Source of the DNA: Strobilurus pachycystidiatus
Lineage: Eukaryota > Basidiomycota > Agaricomycetes > Agaricales > Physalacriaceae
Length of the DNA: 64,000 bases
Direction: 5' to 3'
NCBI GenBank assembly: GCA_019915135.1
Contig: JAHLMK010000004.1
Span: forward strand, 2,232,001 to 2,296,000
Part shown: piece by piece, positions 12,069 to 22,861 of the stretch
Numbering within the stretch: the first letter of the stretch is position 1
Layout of the letters: every line of letters starts with the position of its first letter
The notes under the pieces: model-generated
Databases searched by the model: none
Told to the model about the DNA's origin: nothing
Seen by the model: only the letters and a program-made list of their open reading frames with translations
Position numbers and translations under genes: made by a program

Positions 12069-14598
12069 GGCGAAAAGCTGGGGTCATTGTACGTTTTCCA
12101 TCCCTTTTAAAGTGAGGCATATTCATGTGAGTGCGAGAGTCAACATCCAAATGTGGTTACTATCAAACGTACCCCGCAAAATCAGATCTCCTGACCTGGG
12201 GCAGGAGGTCATGAGTAGGGTCGCCATCAGCAGTTCACACCTATGTCTGACCTCAATGCCGGAAAATGCAGGGCGAACTTCCATAGATTCATTCTGCAGG
12301 CTTGGCTGTACTCAGAGATGTACTGAGAGTGTGTCCATCCCTTCCAGCAGCCTGATAGACGCGGCTGCATTGTCCAGTCAGCAGCAGGCGAACCCAAACA
12401 GAATACGAGACAACAAGGCGGACACGGTTCATGGCTCCTCTCGATCTGAATAGCGAACGGAGCGGGTACCCGAACATCGCCCTGGAGGCGTACACATTGG
12501 GACTTGTGTTACCGGCACGGAAGACAGAAGAAAGCGAGACATATTGAGTATGCCCCCATCGCATAAACGGGATCAAGATATCGATATCTGTCTCGAAGGA
12601 ATCAACACGGCATCAGACTCGCAAGAAGAAATGTACTTACACGGCATACTTTCTGTACCGATTTCGCGCTCAACGTAAATACGAGGAAAGCCTGGGAAGC
12701 AGTTGAAAACAATCAACCCCAAGCGATTGTCGTGCCTAAATCCACACCTGACTTACTGGTCGACGACGCATACGCCCTCACGCGACTCGGAAGCAGATGT
12801 CCCGGTTGTGGCACTGGAGGTCACTGGGGGAGCACGGGGCTTGCGATCTTGGCTCCTATGTATGCAGGTCCTTCCCAAAAAGCAGAGGTGGCGCACTGTG
12901 GCGGGCATCAGTGCACAACGGAGAAGATAGCAGAGGTGGCGGCTTTCCTTGATAGAACGTAGATCCCCCATGGGCTAGCTGGAGAAGAGCACTGTATTAT
13001 TGTATTCTTCGAAACACGCACAAGATACACCAATGTAATTTGGTACCTTACCAGTGCACCATTGGGTATCGCCTTCGAATGTTCCAGCCGCGTACATATT
13101 GGCCGGCTTCCCCATGATGATGCAGTGAGCAATTGTGCTGGTAATCACCGATGAATCAGCGGGCCAGCGCGCTGATGGTCGGTCCCTGCAGGGTTTAAAC
13201 AAACGATCTTCGAGTTCTGCGCAGGTTCTGCGTGACGAGATTAGCCAAGAGCACGCAGATCAGTAGTTTGGCTACTGACCGCCCTTTGACGCATATGCCT
13301 GCTGCAGGTCCCCAAGCGTGCTAAGAACAATCACCAAACATATAGTTCTCGGAGTGGACATAACGAGGAGCCAGGAAACTGCTTTGCCGTCACCGCCATG
13401 CGGATTCATTCCGCCACCAGAAGAATGTTGATTGTGGTGAATCGCCGACACCTGTGTAGTACGGCAAAGCTGCGCATCTGGGCACCTCGGGTGTGACCCA
13501 AGCCGCAGAGCTCTTGTAGGAGATAAGAACGAGGGACGACGACAGACTGTCGAAAGATCAGTTCATATAGGATGCCTCGATGCCATGGACTGCTGGCAGC
13601 TATGGTGGATGATTCATCCAAATGTAGATATGCTTACCTTGGGGGGATACGAATGCGGGACGACATGAATTGTTGAGAACTCGATACAATGGGTTGCTGA
13701 CGGCTATGATGAATGAAGTAAGATTCATTCAGATGTGGATGCTTACCTCAAGGCTCGATCGTACCCAGTTCAATGAACTTCAAAGACACATGAGTCATTT
13801 CGTGGGGACAGTGTCGAGCAGATGGGTGGCAATGTACGTTTGGCAGCTACATATTGAGACAGGACAGCAGTTCATGCAGAGAGCCAGAGACGACGCATTG
13901 TGTACTTTATAGTGGAGCGCTAATGTTGTGCGTTCAAAAACGGAAAGTACGTACTAAGATACGCATTTCAAGCTCTCTTGCGAAGGCATACAGGATGCTG
14001 AGACCGTGTACGTCGGTGGTGCTATCTCAGTCTTGATGCGCTGACGAGATGGTTTCATAAAAGAGGTCTTAACGCGCTTGTGGCGTTGACTCGATCGAGA
14101 TCCAGTAAGTATATAAGAGTCTTGCTGGAATATGAGCGATTTGATGACTCTTTTGTAAGAAAATATACCCACCAACGCATGGCCCCAATCGCAGGAAATG
14201 TTGTCTCAGTAGGGATGTCTGTGTCGAATTGCGGAATCATGAAGACTTCATGAGGAAGGGTCCCAGTGTCGGATTGAATTACAACTCCACGGCATCATCA
14301 TGTACAATGTCGGAGGCGGCGGGACAGCCAACGGATATGCGGGCCCAAGGAAGCTCTGGAGTCCCTCGGACGTGGAAGGTTAAAGTCAAAGTCCAAACGG
14401 TTATGTGGGGGAGGAGTTAAGACCAGGAAAATAATTACGCAATAATTCCTCAAATTCGGCTCTGTCTGCCACCACCACTTTGCCAGCCTGGCTGCGTTCT
14501 TCTTGATTCCAACACTGTGGAGGTGGCCAGTACAAGCTATTGGCGGCTTGCCGTTGGATATACCTGTCATACGCCCTGTATTTTCTTGATTTTTCTCC
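12069..14598. other. Unresolved 2.5 kb with repeated exon-like units
   Basis: No gene could be assembled. On the minus strand several pieces look like exons bounded by GTAAGCAT donors and CATAG acceptors (near 13540-13600 ASSPWHRGILYELIFRQSVV; near 13640-13690 VSNPLYRVLNNSCRPAFVSP; near 13040-13140 KPANMYAAGTFEGDTQWCTG), but stop codons interrupt every join I tried. A plus-strand Cys-rich frame at 12732-12962 is also open. A decayed gene is the simplest reading. Confidence 0.3.
13578..13748. repeat. Two diverged direct-repeat units, about 105 bp apart
   Basis: The segments near 13578-13640 (tggactgctggcagctatgg onward) and near 13684-13748 (tgggttgctgacggctatga onward) align along about 60 bases and both end in atgcttacct. 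On the minus strand each unit carries the same intron, GTAAGCAT to CATAG, and the start of the following exon, so the duplication spans an exon-intron boundary. Confidence 0.55.
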
Positions 14599-16763
14599 AT
14601 GGCGCTCACCCAAACGGCGACCATTCCGGGGCCGGGCCCGTCCTGGGATGAAGAAGTGGTACCTGCTCTGCGGAAAAGTGCGTTCTGAAACCATTCAGGC
14701 CCTCGCTTTTCTCACGGAAATGCCCTTTGCAGGACTCGAAGGCGAAAGCAGGACGATTGCTCGCCGCATCTCCGCCATTTCGGTCACTTCAGCTGACGAT
14801 TCTCCGCACACGTCTTTCGGAGGCGATTACTCTTATCGGGACCAGCACTCCACCACCAGCTCCTCTTATCACAACTCTTCAGCACCCGCACGGCCTCGTC
14901 CCAGCCTACAACAGACCCGCACCAGCTCAGAGATTCGGCCTACCTCACGCGTTACCCCGACCAAATCACCCTCGACACGTTCACGCACTTACTCGCAGCC
15001 ATGGGTTGCTGACACCAAGCCGAATGGCAGGCAGAATGGTAGCGCAGTATCCCGTGCAACCTCCCCACGTCAGGATACCCGCCCAACCCGGATTCCCAAA
15101 CCAATGAGTACTCGCAGCAGAGCCGGCAGCACTTCCAGTCACAACTACTCGCTCAACGGCAGCGCCAGCAGCCCTTACAGCTCTCCGCGACCGGCTCAGG
15201 CTGAGACAGACCTTTGGAGACTGCCTGAGAAGCCTGGTGCGGCATCGCGCTCAACGATTTCGGTCAACAACCCTCAAGGTCCCGTTCTCCTTCATGAACA
15301 ACCGCCTTTCAAGGCAGCCTCCACGACATCCTCCACCGATCATTCATCGAACGACAGACCAAACCACCAAATGGAGTGGGATCAACCTCGTCCCTCAGTG
15401 GACTCTGAAGAGCGGCCGTACGAACACTGGTATCGCGGTGACGTCTCTCGGAACGGTGGCGTGGGGGAGTTGAGGGTGGCCAAGCGGCAGGAGATGCTCG
15501 AGATTGCGAACTACGGTCACACACTACGAGTCCAACAGCCTCTTCGGACCGGCAAAACAGATGCTCCAGAGGAAAGCAGGAGACGGAGGAGACGGGCAGA
15601 CAGTGTTGGACCAACTAACAGGCATAGTTTTCACATGGAGGACGACTCTGGCTTCCTTCAGGTCAAAGACGAACATCCTCTTACGGACTTGGAGAACGAG
15701 ACTTCAGACCTTGGAACAGCGTCCGACTACCAGACACCAGCTCATTCGTTTCACGAAGGCCATTCCACGGCCTCAGCTTCCACACCCGGACTCGCTACTT
15801 ATGGTAATCCCCGCAGTAACACGCCTACAACGCAGCCTTCATCACGACAGCAGCAATCACGCATTCCGACGCCTACCCGGCAAATGTCAGAACCTCCCCG
15901 CACCGTTACACCTACCCAAATGGCTCGAGGCGCCAGCGAACCTCCCTCTCTTCCCTCCACCTCCACGCCGAAAAGTGCTTCCAAGCGTGCACCATCCCCC
16001 GCCTCAGCTTCCGCGACCAAGAAACCGCGGAATTCAGCTGCTAAGGCAACGAGAGCTAAGGCGGAAGCCGCAAAGCGGGAGAGGGATGATGCCACAAATC
16101 GGAGGAGCGTTGCCCATTATCCAACACCTGGTGATGACATGATGGATGCTATTCCCTCATGGACCCAGCCTGTGCCGAAGGAGGGCAATTGGGATGATGT
16201 AAGTATACTCGAGCTCACGACTTTTCTTTACTAAAATGGCCTGCAGGTCATTCTGCCTGTCGTCGCGAGGAAGAAGGGCCTCGATGGATATTATGAGCAG
16301 GCTGATGGAAGCCCGCGTGCGAAGCAGGTTGACACCGCCATCGCTCCTGTAAGTCAAACTTTAGCATCTGAACAAAGGGGGAGTGCTCACGGTTCCACTC
16401 CATTAGGCACCTGGGACGTTCGGATACGACCACTCGAAGTATCGACCTCCACGGGACGACGATCCTTCGGCCATCCCGATGGATGAATTCGGGCGGCCGG
16501 CCGATAACAGGATCGTGGAGGAAGAGGAGGAGGAAGGGGACCGAGCGCCGCGTCCTGCAACACTCAAATTGACAGACCACGATCGGACCACTTTGCCCGT
16601 TCGCCCGCTGCATTCGCCCGCTCCCTTTAGTGATTACGGGATCAACGGTGGGACTAAGCTGCACCCAGTCTCGGCCGCCGCGACGAAACTGGAAGTCACT
16701 CGTCCCAGTCAACCTGTGGAAGACGAAGACGCGGGCGGGTGCTGCAAGTGTGTTGTTATGTGA
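14599..16763 (+). CDS. Ser/Pro-rich protein with C-terminal CaaX box (TeaR/Mod5-like candidate)
   Basis: About 680 residues, largely disordered, rich in Ser, Thr, Pro and Arg. The start is decided by splicing: the ATG at 14599 opens MALTQTATIPGPGPSWDEEV, exon 1 ends at 14677 on a GTGCGT donor, and exon 2 starts at 14734 to give RKRLEGESRTIARRI. Longer frames reading through the intron are not needed. Two more introns follow NWDD (VILPVVARKKGLDGYYEQAD follows) and QVDTAIAP (PGTFGYDHSKYRPPRDDDP follows). The protein ends DEDAGGCCKCVVM: a CaaX prenylation box (CVVM) with two nearby Cys that could be palmitoylated, so a peripheral membrane location is predicted. Filamentous ascomycete TeaR and S. 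pombe Mod5, cortical cell-end markers, share this disordered body with a prenylated Cys-rich tail. The assignment rests on architecture, not on clear sequence identity. Confidence 0.7.
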
Positions 16764-17156
16764 CCTCTTCGTCTTTCCCGCTACTTCTTGTGGGTTCCTG
16801 GTACTGTTCTCTTCATTTCTATCTTATTCATTCTCTTTCAACTATGTTTTGTGTATTGCTGTGATGCCCACCACCCACTTACTGCCTGCAGACGATGACC
16901 CGCGGTCGTCATATATACCTCGCGCTCTTTACTACCCCGTCACGTTCGTTACTTGCCGCCATGGCCACACCCGTCACGCTTCTTCGCATTGCCCGTTCTG
17001 CAAGTCTTCCTGCTCCTGTACTCATACTCATACATTATATCATGCAGTTCGTGCGCAAGCATTACTTCGTTTTCGTCAATACGGTTTTACTGGATCATCA
17101 TACAAATAATATTTACAAAGGTTGAAAAAATTGTTGAATCTTTCTACTGATGAAAG
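16764..17156. other. Intergenic, convergent 3' regions
   Basis: T/C-rich sequence between the convergent CaaX-protein and M64 peptidase genes. It should hold both 3' UTRs. No coding or structural element recognised. Confidence 0.5.
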
Positions 17157-19182
17157 TCAACATTCCTGAGTCACGACGTACTCCTTCTCGTCGACCAGAT
17201 CGCCCTCCTTGTCCATCCTGACTTCCGTGGTCGAGTACTGTACGACGATCTTGTAGGTTCCCGTCACGTTCTCATCCACTTGGACAAGTGTAAAGTTCGT
17301 GAAACCGTCGAGCAGTTCGCCGTCCTTGAACCAGGCGATGGTGTAGCTTTCCTCGACATCGACGGGAGTCTCCCTGAACTCTGCCAGCGGGACGAGATCG
17401 GCTTCGATCATCTTCGACGTCCCAGAACATGTTTCGTAAAGGTTGTCGATGAGGCTGACCCGGGAGAGAAGGGAATGCCAGAGGCCCTCCATGCATACTT
17501 TGCAGAAGTTGGGGGTGGTGACTTGGCGCATGAGGCAGTCATCGTTCGTGGGGCGGTACGAAGTCTTGTTTTCGACCGAGTTTCTGCAAAGCAGACTTGC
17601 ATTCAAGATCACACGAGATTGGGGTTGAATACATACGTAGGAAAGACACCGTAATATCCGGGTGCGGAGACGAATCTAGAGCGAGCGAGCATAAATTTTG
17701 AAAGGGTAAGTGAGGACACGTAGCACTTACTCTGTTTCATTTCCGAACTCTAAGATCTCCACGCTGCACATTTGTGCAATGCCCTCCCTCGCCGGATGAA
17801 GCAGCGTGAACTTCACCTCATGGTCGCCCCCACTCAATGCGCCGTCTGGGAAGATGTCATAGAGCCACCGGTCAACACCCAGTCCAGGATGAGGCACCCA
17901 TTTCAGATCAACGCCGTCCAACTCGAGCTTCAAATCCGCGGCGGACAGCAAGCCCGACAGCGAGAAGCGCACGAGGTGGCTCGTGAACGTGCCCGATGAC
18001 GTGAACTTCGTGGACCACGGGGTGGTCGTGTTGAGCATCGCCCATGCGTAATCCTGCAGAGGCATAACTGAGCGCTCGACCCGAGGTGTAACTCCTTCTG
18101 CCGGAGGGTCCGTAAGCCAATGTGCCCACGGGACTGGCTGGCTGAGGTTGTGGTACGCGTCCACGCCACTGTAGACGAAGCCTCCGTCGTACTCTTCGCC
18201 AACAGGTATGATGGAGTGGCCAAGCTCGTGCCGAAGGATTTGGGGTCCATTGGCGAGAGAGGATGTGATGACTCTGTGTACTAAATGAGCACGAATGCCA
18301 TATCATTCACATCCTGAATGCCCACGAACGTGAATTTGCCTCCAAGACCTGAAGAGGGTTGAGATTTTGATATTCATAGTATGAACTGAGTCTATGTCAC
18401 GAACCTCCGTAGAGAGGGTCGTTTCCTTGGGGAGAATGTAAGTATATGTCTGGAGAGTCGGTGTGGAGGCTACCTAACAGGATTGGAAAGTCACAGCCAG
18501 ATCCCAGCGACTCGCAGGCAGCTGCAGCGACTTCCGGTTTGGCGTAGTAGACACCTCGAAGCTCTGTGCCAGGGCGGTAAAGCCCGAAGGTAGTACTATG
18601 AAATGGCTCGGTCAACGAATTATGTGGCTACATGCATGCACACTTCTTAGGCTTTCCACCTGTGCCGACACCACTCTGCGAGTGCCGTATTAGAGCCTTC
18701 ATGATTTTGGAAGCGGAGTGCCTACCTCTACACTGGGAGTGAAGGCCGCCCAAAAGTTGAGTAATGGCTTGACAGTGTAGAATGTTTGATTCTGAGATAT
18801 ATCTGTCGCCAATGTCAGAGCGTCCTCTAAAAACTTGTCCTTTTCTGCGGAAAGGTCTGTGAGAGATTGTCAGTCTTGCTAGAGGCCGACACTACTGAAG
18901 GAACTTACAGCCATCTGCGAAGAAGACTAGATCGACGCGGTTATTGCTTGGTCCAGATACGAACAGCGGGGTGAGTTCAAGTGGTGGTGGATCAGCTTTC
19001 TTCTTTCCCAAAGCAGGAATGATTTCTTGGGCTGGCTGGAAGTCCGAGTAGAGGCTGGAAGAGAGGGTCTCGTGGTATGTTGGATCATGTAGACATTGAC
19101 CGCCAAAATGCGACGGCGCTTCGTGACCGCGAGAAAGATCGAGCAGGAGCGCCAGAAGAGCTGTGGCAGCAATTCGATGCAT
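17157..19182 (-). CDS. Secreted zinc metallopeptidase, family M64 (IgA peptidase-like)
   Basis: Extracellular metallopeptidase. The ATG at 19182 gives a signal peptide (MHRIAATALLALLLDLSRG). NNRVDLVFFADG is the conserved M64 start, followed by a helical segment (ALTLATDISQNQTFYTVKPL) and the pre-catalytic RPGTELRGVYYAKPEVAAA. The active site is HELGHSIIPVGEEYDGG: HExxH with the downstream GEEYDGG of the family. A C-terminal beta-rich domain (PWSTKFTSSGTFTSHLVRFS; IFPDGALSGGDHEVKFTLLH) includes Cys pairs near CLMRQVTTPNFCKVCMEG. Introns are short, and the reading frame looks intact through the TGA at 17157-17159 (YVVTQEC). M64 peptidases are best known from bacteria and occur in saprotrophic fungi. 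Substrate unknown; protein scavenging is a reasonable guess. Confidence 0.85.
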
Positions 19183-19520
19183 GGGGGTCAGCAGGAGATT
19201 GACGCGCTTATAGCTAGAGTATCAGTCTGATTGGCGCTATCACAAGGGCTAATTGTCCACGTACTCAAAATCCAGCTAAACGACGTGCATTGTGAACTTT
19301 ACAGACTTGAACGCAAGCAAACGATAGAGTACATACAAAGAAATCTGTGTATTCACCTCTCTGGGTACACTTATCTTCCTGTCCTAGATTTCGGGCGCGC
19401 AAAGGAAGAGGCTGGAGGCGAATCAAGGCGGCAGGCAGCAGGCCGAAACCGTTGGTTATTACGAAATAGCCGGCCCGATCACTAACCGGCTTGTACGTTA
19501 CCGCCCCCCAGGATGGTCGC

Positions 19521-20090
19521 TTCTACTCTCCACCAAGAATGCTTACTCGACTGTCGGGACGCTCATAAGATGAACCCCAGCTCCACTACTGCAAGCTCAA
19601 GTGAATTTACTTCTCACACTCCATGCAATCCAACCACCCTTGACTCACAGGCGCTCTATTCCCTGCAGTACCATGACCGGCTCTCTTATGCGAACGAAAC
19701 CCTCCCTTCATATCACTGTGCTATCCGCAGACGCAGAGCTCCACTGGGAATGCTGCTTTGACCGTCGGAACGCTTATAAGACGAACCCCAGTTCCATTAT
19801 TGAATGGTCGAGTAAATTCACTTCTTACGCTCAATGCAATCCAAGCAACACTTGACTCACAGGCACTTTATTCCCTCCAGTACCATGGCCGGCTCTTGTA
19901 TGCGAAGGGGACCCTCCCTTCATATCATGTGCTATCCTCAGACGCAACTCTTCACCAAGAATGCTTCTTCGACTGTCAGGACAGTCAACAGATGGAACCC
20001 CAGTTCCATTATTGCACGGTCAAGTGAATCCACTTCCTGCGCTCAATGCAATGCACAACCCTTGACTCACAGGCGCTCTACTCCCTCCAG
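19521..20090. repeat. Three tandem degenerate units of about 205-210 bp
   Basis: Unit 1 about 19521-19738, unit 2 about 19739-19948, unit 3 about 19950-20090 (truncated). Each carries, in order, aatgcttactcgactgtcgg-like sequence, gaaccccagttccattattg, cttgactcacaggcgctcta and ccctccagtaccatg(g/a)ccgg, then ccctcccttcatatca. Units differ by scattered substitutions, so the array is old. It abuts the promoter of the SDR at 20223, and a fourth copy lies 3' of that gene. Confidence 0.8.
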
Positions 20091-20222
20091 TAGTGTCGTC
20101 GCTTTGACAGTCATATGCGCGGGCTATCTCTGGTCGCCTGCAGATGACCTGCGACAATTACGTCCGCCAGTGCGAGTATATATGGCCTATTGGGGGCCCT
20201 GCTACGACCGGATCGCTACAAC

Positions 20223-21526
20223 ATGCCGGCCACACAGGGAATTGCTCTCGTTACTCGCTCAACCCAAGGCTCCATTGGTAGGGCAGTCGCCCAACAGCTA
20301 GCTCGGGACGGCTTCGATCTTGCCATCAGTGACGACGCGTCTCAACAGGCCGCTTTGTCTCAGTTGCAGCGCGAAATCAAGTCCGCAGGCGTGCGATGCC
20401 AAACCTACGTCTGTGACGTTTTGAAAGAGGATGAGATCGCGAAGCTCATTGCCAGCGTCGCTCGAGACCTCGGTGGACTCGACGTGGTATGCTCAATTTC
20501 TTAGACAACGTTTCCTCCGCTTGATGAGCCATATAGATGTTTGTCAACACCGCGGATCTGTCTGTTGGATTTGGGACCGTAGCCAACAGTGAGCAAAACG
20601 CGTACCTTGTCTCGTGCTCTGTTCAAAATTGATGGACGGTAGTGACCACTGAACAGTGGGACCGAGCCTTCGAAGTGAACACGCGTGTCACGTTCCTTTC
20701 CTACAAATATGCGGCCCAACAGATGATCAAGCAAGGTCGAGGTGGCCGCCTTATCACTAGGGGCCCCTTGAGCACTCTCCAAGGTATCGGTCTCTTGGCA
20801 TTTGTGTGCTCTATATCTCACTCATACTTACTTCTTCTAAGGGTTCAGTCCTGTCACTCCCGGTCTTACTGCGTCATTCTTCGCCATTCGAGGCTTGTCT
20901 CAAACTGCAGGTGCGGCCTACGCCCTCCCCCGAGTCTGACATTCATCGCAATTGTGGACGTCCAGCTCTGGAACTCGGCCCACACGACATCACTGTGAAC
21001 ATGGTCATCCAGGGTCTCATTGACATGACCGGCGAACACGGCCAGAAAGATGACGGCCCGTATGGCCTTCAACGCTGTGCGAACTCTGCTAGGTTTACTA
21101 ATTCAACCGCCGGTCATTGATGCGAATTGATAGGTGTCCAAATGCACACTCAGACGTTGCGGGAAAATCCGACCGCTCATGCTCAGCTGCAGAGTCAGAA
21201 TCCCGAGGACATGGTGCGTCGAAAAAATATCGAAGACGGCATTTGGCTTACGGACTTGTCGGGGAAGATCGCTAAGCGCACGCCGCTCGCTAGGAAGGAA
21301 GGGACAAGCCAGGAGTTTGCTCGTGTTGTGTCTCTTCTCGCAGCGAAGGACAACAATTTCATCACAGGTGTGTAGGAGTCGATTTTATTCTGCTGTACAT
21401 GCCACTGACAACATGTCCCTCACCTAGGTCAATGCGTGCGTAATATTCCCCACCTACGTGGCTTTATGCCAAGTCTCACAATTACTGTCCTAGATTGCCG
21501 TTAATGGCGGATTTGGTATGTCTTAG
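20223..21526 (+). CDS. Short-chain dehydrogenase/reductase, catalytic Tyr/Lys apparently lost
   Basis: Related to diacetyl/acetoin reductases. The ATG at 20223 opens MPATQGIALVTRSTQGSIGR (an altered TGxxxGIG cofactor loop), then QLQREIKSAGVRCQTYVCDV and ASVARDLGGLDV. Further exons give MFVNTADLSVGFGTVAN (NNAG replaced by NTAD), TTEQWDRAFEVNTRVTFLSY, QGRGGRLITRGPLSTLQ, then GFSPVTPGLTASFFAIRGLS and ALELGPHDITVNMVIQGLID. Where active relatives have YSATKFAIRG, this gene reads LTASFFAIRG, so the YxxxK pair is missing. The C-terminus is complete after three more introns (GQCIAVNGGFGMS, TAG at 21524-21526). Frames and splice sites are otherwise intact, so it is either a recent pseudo-enzyme or non-catalytic. 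It is flanked on both sides by one repeat family. Confidence 0.72.
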
Positions 21527-21822
21527 TCGGGCGGACTCGATGCCATCGAATACTTCAGGTAGCTCAAATCTGTGTAAAATCTGTGTAAATCATGTATGAT
21601 CAAAATCTATCTGTTGCGTTGCCTCGACCAATTTCCACGTCACCTCAACTCGCAAGGTTCTTCGTGAACATTAGGATTATATTGGCCTTTCCGCACAGAG
21701 CCACAGCCTCTCCCTGGGCCCAGGGGGTGAAATGGCGGAGCAGCGAGTCATGACACGAATGCTCATCCTGTCATAGGTCGACGTGCATGCGTCTTTCTTT
21801 GGCTACCAATCACCTGGCACAA

Positions 21823-21990
21823 TCCTCTCGACTAATAAATGTTTCTTCAACTGTAAAGACATTCAAAGGATGAACCACATTCAAAGGATGAACCCCAGTT
21901 CCACTGTTGCACAGTCAGGTGGAGTCACCCCTATAGCTCTCAGCGCAGTCCAAGAAGCTCATGGCTCGCAGGCCCTCTAATTCCTCCAGT
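21823..21990. repeat. Fourth, dispersed copy of the 19.5-20.1 kb repeat
   Basis: Contains aatgtttcttcaactgtaaa, the gaaccccagttccactgttg core, a ggctcgcaggccctctaatt block and tcctccagt in the same order as the tandem units. A short 18-base segment (acattcaaaggatgaacc) is itself duplicated here. It lies about 300 bp 3' of the SDR stop. Confidence 0.65.
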
Positions 21991-22754
21991 CTCACCGTGA
22001 AAGTACAAGGTTCCGCTCCCGTTCTTTGCTCCGTTTCCATTACCGGTCGATGTTGGATGACTCGTCCTCGTCGTGCCTATTATGCGCGTATGTGAGATTC
22101 TGAGTGTAGCGCATGCGTGAGTAACGAGGTTCTGCCCAAAAGCTATGTCTGTGTATCATTCTAGTCTTCGATTAGCTATAGACGACATGAACGAGAAGGG
22201 AACGGGGATGGGAACGAGCTGGCGCGTCTGGATCGACAGTCGCCACGACGAAGATCTCGGACTTTGAGCCTATGAGCGCGAATGAGAATGGTGCCTTTCC
22301 ATTGAACTCGCTGTCGTCGTGTCGTGGCTCCAACGAGCTCTACTGCATGGCGGCGGATTAGGTCTTGGTCAAGCTGAGGCGGCACTACGGCAGGCACTCG
22401 GCAAGCTTGCCGGCCCGTCGGCCCCATTTGGTTGGGCCGAGTGGGCACACTCTCTCCACAAATGCTCTCAAGATGCCCTCAAGATGGTTGGCGATACATC
22501 TTCTGATGTTCCTAGAGTAGCTCTCTAGAAGATCTCTCCATATATTGCTTCGGTCACCCTCAGGCGCAGGTAAATGGCTGCTAAGTAACTTACTGGATTG
22601 CAATTTCGACATTTGAGCCATTCTTGCGCTTACTTACGCGTTATACATAGCTCCGGACTACATTCAATCGCGATACCTTCGAATCTGTAGGTCATGTTGG
22701 TTCTCATGACCACATGACGAGCCAGCACGAAGCGGTCCGGCGGCATTCGACGCG
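21991..22754. other. Intergenic upstream of GH43 gene
   Basis: Short random-looking frames on both strands; nothing recognised. The GH43 promoter should lie in the last few hundred bases. Confidence 0.4.
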
Positions 22755-22826
22755 ATGAAACTCATGATGTTCTCTGGAATTGTTTTCGTCTTGGCCATAC
22801 AGTACGGCATGGCGCAATACTCTTAA
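22755..22826 (+). promoter_or_regulatory. Upstream ORF coding a signal-peptide-like 23-mer
   Basis: ATG to TAA frame encoding MKLMMFSGIVFVLAIQYGMA plus three residues, a hydrophobic leader indistinguishable from a secretion signal, 35 bases ahead of the GH43 start, which has its own leader. It may be a translational uORF or a duplicated first exon that lost its splice site. Confidence 0.45.
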
Positions 22827-22861
22827 AGCCAGTGCTCAGCTGGATGCTGAACTCTCGATTC

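Noticed and set aside
12732..12962. Cys-rich plus-strand ORF (CPGCGTGGHWGSTG)
   Set aside because: Tempting as a zinc-ribbon, but the in-frame upstream is closed, no start context or splice partner is present, and it is only 76 codons.
14540..14733. Upstream in-frame extension of the CaaX protein (MAACRWIYLSYALYF...)
   Set aside because: It reads through an intron (14678-14733); the spliced start at 14599 gives a smoother protein with a clean phase.
15504..16142. 212-codon ORF in another frame of the CaaX-protein gene
   Set aside because: Overlaps the Ser/Pro-rich exon; its low-complexity content is a frame shadow.
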